From positions 13,277,201 to 13,341,200 of the forward strand of contig JASSKH010000014.1 in the NCBI GenBank assembly GCA_031763025.1: a stretch of 64,000 bases of DNA, read 5' to 3'. Of the stretch, positions 59,721-64,000 are shown piece by piece. A program made the position numbers and the translations under genes. The notes beneath the pieces were generated by a model. That model was not told the DNA's origin and did no database searches. It was given only the letters and a program-made list of their open reading frames with translations. The DNA comes from Macrocystis pyrifera (taxonomy: Eukaryota; Sar; Phaeophyceae; Laminariales; Laminariaceae). How positions within the stretch are numbered: position 1 is the first letter of the stretch; the number at the start of each line of letters is the position of its first letter.

Positions 59721-60835
59721 GGATACGCACCCCAAAATCCCAAACACACTATGTTTACGAACAGATTGGTATGTAGAACGGAACTGTAAAACTCTCTCCG
59801 CAGCCCGCTCAACTACATACAGCAGTAGTGCCGATGCCTCTATAGTGCCGGTCGAGCAGTGCCGGTTGCCCGCTATAGTGCCTGTGAAATCGTTTAGCGC
59901 AGATGCGATTAACCACTGTGGCTGTGTGCGGAGTAACTAGTGCCGATTGCCGCTATATTGCCGGTATTGTTGGCTGGAGCATAGCATAGCGGCACTGTAG
60001 AGGGACCACTACCATACCCGGATCGAAGCACTCGTCCTATAAAAATCATACGATACGGCCAACAGAAGTATCGAAGCTACAGTAGCTACATACGGATCTG
60101 GTGGTAATTCTATTGCGTTGCGAAGAGGGAAGAGTCTCCAGTTATTCCTTCTATAAACCACTGAAAAAAACTATCCAGACTGATGATGAGGATGCTGATT
60201 TTATCACATTTGCCTATTTCACTGAAATTTTCCCCCGGTGCCCATAAAACAGGCGACGTAAACAAAAATGTCTACACGGAAGAAAACAAGTACAAAATAA
60301 CAAACGCAGCACCAGTACCCGGGGGAACGGTACCAACGAGCTGTGCTACAGCACGCGACATGTGATAAGAATTCGGGAGTCAGTAATTTCAGGCTGATTG
60401 TTTAAAAAAACTAATTTACACCTGTAATACCACTGTATATAAACATTTGTGGCCCGCGAGGAACGCCACTCTTGGTGCTACGTAATAGTTTTCAAGATCT
60501 TGCGCTCAACGTTGACACCACAACAAGCCGCGAGCCTCAGCCAAGATCAGACTTTACTAACTGCTGTCGCGTACCGCGTACCATCCCGTTCCGTTCACTT
60601 TACTACTTCCTATTGGTTCGTCCCAAAAAAAACTTGGGTGCATCTAAAGCGGTTTAACTCGGGTACCGTGGCAAAACTTGTCCTACGCCAATTACAAGTA
60701 GTTTGTCAGAAAAAAAGAGGACACAATTCTCAAAGGGATTAAGCTGACTTTACCGCGGTGGCGGCGGCTGATGGCTGATATTTTGTTTCTTTCTGGTGGC
60801 AATCAATTAGAGATCAAGCCGTTGATCGAGTTCAT
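59721..60835. other. non-coding
   Basis: AGTGCCG(G/A)TTGCC words recur at 59818-59965. A 97-codon plus frame at 60449 has no motif. This is the 3' flank of the minus-strand gene that follows. Confidence 0.45.
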
Positions 60836-62835
60836 CTATTCCAGGCTGACGAGCCGCCACGCTTCAAGAGCAACACGTAAACATACAAAACGGGGCGGTG
60901 AAACCTCTAGCCACAAAAAAAACGCCTCTTCCCGATTGGGGCATACTTGTACTGTCGTACGGCGGTAGCCCTCCTCAACATTCAACTCTGCGGGGCAAAC
61001 ACGTCGTCTTGTCCACTTACCGTAGTGTGGCAGGTCATGCAGATCACACGGCTCCCGCCCGGCAGCGTGAGCTACATTATGCAGAAAATAAGACATATTC
61101 CCTTGAAGATCTAGATAATGAAGTTCAGAATCGGGGATCTGTGCGATGCGGGGAAACACCAAAAAGAGCTATTGACACCTGGTTTGTATGAGATCACACG
61201 CATCATAGATGTGAAAGACCTAAATCACGAAGCTAGGGATCGGTCATCTGTCAAACGCCTTACCTTGTCGACTAGGTCCTCCTTGACCCTCTCCTCTCCC
61301 AGCTCGTACACGACGCCACACTGAGTCGCTACGTACTGCAGGCGGCGACGACACAAACGAGAAGCACCTCGGCGGGTAAGTCAGTGCACGCGATTAAATG
61401 ATTCTGCCGAAAAAATGGCCTAACGAATTTCTTCGGCCAAGTTCTGGCCAATCGAAATAATTCTGCCGAATTGTGGCCAGACGAACTGATTTTGCCAGCC
61501 AAATTACGGCTTGTAAACGAACAAATTATATTATGCCGAATCACGGCCAAACGAAATAATTATTTCTGCGGAATTACGACCAAACGCGTGGATGACCCAC
61601 ACTCAGCTCAGGGCAAGCATCGTTGACGCACCCAAGCGAGACAATGACCACCCAGACGACACGAAGGCAAGTAAAATACTACTCTGTTCGGAAATGTAAG
61701 GACCGTTGTGGTGTCAACATGAACAAAAGGGTCCCTATATCTTCCGAACAGGGCGGTACTTCTTTCGTATACACTTAGGAGGTATATGAATAGTATGCAG
61801 ACGGTGTTCTACAGCAGCAAGCAGCGGTAGCCGTTATACCCGCTGTGTGATCCATATCCACGTAGGAAACCCGGGGGTGTACACAGGATGTCCCCTGACA
61901 ACCACATATGAGGTCGTTTGTTAAGCACCGACTTTTCCCCACGACGCAGGAGAGCGGGCAGCATCGGCGGCTAGCTCGTCGGTTTCAACGAACCTATCGA
62001 CGTCTTTGGGCGATCCTGTGAGTGGTACGCATGAACTGTACTGCAGCACGAACGAAAAAGAATGGCGTGCTATCCCACAGCGTACTGTCCGATCCAATCT
62101 AGAAGTATCGTTATGCATCAACTATTTAGATAAAACTTTTAGATAAAACAGATATAGACGTAGTTCCGCGGCGCGGCGCGGCAGACCGGGCAGGGCAAGT
62201 CATCGCAAACGCCCAATACCCAACACCGTGCGCGTACAGCACAACTTCCACAGTGAATAGGGCCCGCCTACGACATGGGAGTGCAGCACCTACTCCATGT
62301 GTGCAAACCAACCCCTCTACGGCACAGTACCGGCCCCTCAATGAAAAATCATTCCACACACTGCCCTACGGAGTAGTATACGAAATAGGTGTCATGCGAT
62401 GTTGATTAAATTATAGATGCAATACTGCAGCTGTAGATGCCATGCGCTGCCAAGCTATTGAATGCTGGCATTCAATAGATGCGATACCACAATTAGGTGC
62501 GATGCGTACCTGGTCCTGAATTCTCCTGCCAGACACGTCGATGGGCGCCGTGGTCATGGCAGTCCCATCCGCCAGGCCTCGCTGCCCGAACACTTTGCCT
62601 CGGAAGGACCCCATGCCGTCTCCTTCCACAATCTCCTCCCACTTCTCTAGCACCGGTGGCTTCATGAGGAAGAAGGCGTTTACACGGTGGGTGGGGGGGG
62701 AGGGAGGTCAAAACTCCTGACGAAAAGGGCTGCCGCGTTCTCTCACCATGTCTTTCTTTCTCTCCGTCAATCCCTGCCAAAACACGATTGGTCGTTCACG
62801 TCGTTCAGCACCATGTTGTTGTTCTCACATTGACG
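60836..62835 (-). CDS. host gene of unknown function, 3' part, at least five exons
   Basis: On the minus strand: exon 62659-62510 (VLEKWEEIVEGDGMGSFRG, DGTAMTTAPIDVSGRR; donor CAG/GTACGC), exon from 62040 (acceptor GCTGCAG; YSSCVPLTGSPKDVDRFVET), exon 61320-61264 (CGVVYELGEERVKEDLVDK; donor GTAAGG), exon 61138-61021 (IPDSELHYLDLQ, HNVAHAAGREPCDLHD; donor GTAAGT) and exon 60951-60836 (VCPNREEAFFLWLEVSPPRF, ending SLE and TAG). Phases match across the last three exons and between the first two. The exon starting at 62040 runs to a stop at 61921. It can join the next only through a weak donor (AAA/GTCGGT near 61930), so this may be one gene or two. A possible earlier exon starts at 62835 (acceptor TTTTCAG; ENNNMVLNDVND). 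The first domain resembles small W...GS..G.V.G...DGT..TT.P modules that I recall from stramenopile hypothetical proteins. No catalytic motif or membrane segment is visible. Confidence 0.72.
61390..61590. repeat. minisatellite in an intron of the minus-strand gene
   Basis: About five units of 35-42 bp with ATTCTGCCGAA and GGCCA(A/G)ACGAA. Confidence 0.8.
62455..62478. repeat. short perfect hairpin
   Basis: CTATTGAATGC and GCATTCAATAG, with two bases between, just downstream of a splice donor of the minus-strand gene. Confidence 0.7.
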
Positions 62836-64000
62836 CTGAAAACAAAGGAGTCCGTGGTTACACAAAGCTTTAAGGTGCTGGAGCCCTATTAATAGGAAGA
62901 TCCGGAAACCATAAAATCGAAATTCGGCTGCCTAAAAATACACGAGACGAAAGAAGGCGCACACGAGATTAACTCAACGTGCAAACTGAACTAACATGGC
63001 CGCGGGTATATCCTCTCAACTACAGCATAGGGTTCCCTCCGTTCCCACAACTAACCAACTCGTGGCTATGATACTCACTACAGCGGTTGCTGTCTGAGTG
63101 CTGCCTGCACCGTACGAAACGCGTGAACACAGAGAGGAACACGCCTGTTGTCTGGGGTGTTCTGTCAGAGTGACGACTCGCGGACATGCAGTGAAAAAGG
63201 AGCAATCGAACCTAACCATCACACAAATATCAACAACGATCGCCATCTCTTCCCGGGCTGTCGGACACAAAAGGTGCAACACAGCTCTGATACCACGTCC
63301 CTGATAATTGCGGGGGTCATTCCCCATGAAGGGTATACAACTCGCCAACACTACAAAGACCAGTGACGTTAATCACAAGTACATACTACTGCCTCGTGGA
63401 AAAAAAAACAGAAAAAAACGATGACTGCTTCTCTCGTGATGGTGTGCGCGCCGGTCATGGGTCTCCGTGTGCCGTCCTGCTGCCGTTCTTCATGGCCGCC
63501 TCATCGCCTGAGTCCAATCGGCCCGCTCCTTTGCACGTGCTCTCGTTGTCACTCCGTTCCAGTCGATTCCCCTTCTCCCCCGTCCCGAAAAACAAAACGC
63601 TCCTCGCACTTGCGGTTCTGATCTGAAAAACAAAATTTCTCGCGCAGGGTGAGTTCAATCCGTCTCTTTTCCCCGCTCGTCGAGGCTCTTGTGTCCCTCC
63701 TCCCTCGTCGTCGAATCCAGCTTCCAGCCGGCCAAATAGACCGTGCCGTAGTTTGGCCTGTGGTGGCGCCTGTCTCCGCGCACGGACATCCCGATTGAGC
63801 ATGGCTGCTCTGCCGCTGCTGCCGAAAAAAAGACGCGCGAATCGCAGGTGTCCGTGCCGGACGCACTACGTACGACCCAACTCTACTGCCGCCTGAGCCT
63901 CGCGGCCACACGCAGCAGCAAGAAGATATCACTCCTTGAGGATGGGTCCGGCCTTACACCCGCCATAAATGCCTACCCCACTCGCTATAAGCCTGATCGG
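62836..64000. other. upstream region of the minus-strand gene, exons not resolved
   Basis: Open frames on the minus strand at 63455-63932 include an ATG at 63802 (MLNRDVRARRQAPPQAKL) and, in another frame, one at 63789 (MSVRGDRRHHRPNYGT, 44 codons). A TTTTTCAG acceptor-like site lies near 63625. Any of these could be the 5' end of the gene at 62835, but splice donors are weak and I cannot choose. Confidence 0.3.

Overview
The window looks like nuclear DNA of a large, repeat-rich stramenopile genome, most likely a brown alga. The basis is mixed. A leucine-rich-repeat (LRR) gene with one 24-residue repeat per 72-bp phase-1 exon, as reported for Ectocarpus receptor families, is seen directly. 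A tyrosine-recombinase (DIRS-type) retroelement, abundant CAG/CTG triplets and long introns are also seen directly. The taxon itself is inferred. Coding density is very low: I can defend two host genes in 64 kb.

Layout. 1-3774: right part of a DIRS-type retroelement (reverse transcriptase, RNase H, tyrosine recombinase) ending in split direct repeats. 3775-30400: mostly non-coding DNA made of small non-autonomous transposons, tRNA-derived SINEs, nested inverted repeats and low-complexity words. The DNA elements include a TA-flanked MITE family with 7 copies in the window, a Tc1/mariner-like MITE pair and a possible PIF/Harbinger pair (one member here). They also include a pair of elements that each carry triplet expansions. 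One isolated first-exon candidate lies at 6723-6735.

30435-42251 (+): a nine-exon LRR gene encoding an LRRNT-like cap, six LRRs and a helical, probably coiled-coil tail. Its introns carry different private tandem repeats plus a MITE and a SINE. 42252-60800: tandem duplications, homopolymers, a long hairpin with tRNA-like A boxes, the second Harbinger-like element, a retroelement-type ORF and a degraded coding-like block. A tandem array (58.2-59.7 kb) also recodes a similar peptide on the minus strand. 60836-62840 (-): 3' part of a second host gene of unknown function, at least five exons.

The LRR protein would be a soluble or unanchored recognition/scaffold protein, since no signal peptide or kinase is visible. 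The minus-strand gene has no assigned role. I saw no operons, rRNA, complete tRNA or CRISPR array, as expected for a eukaryotic intergenic/intronic region.
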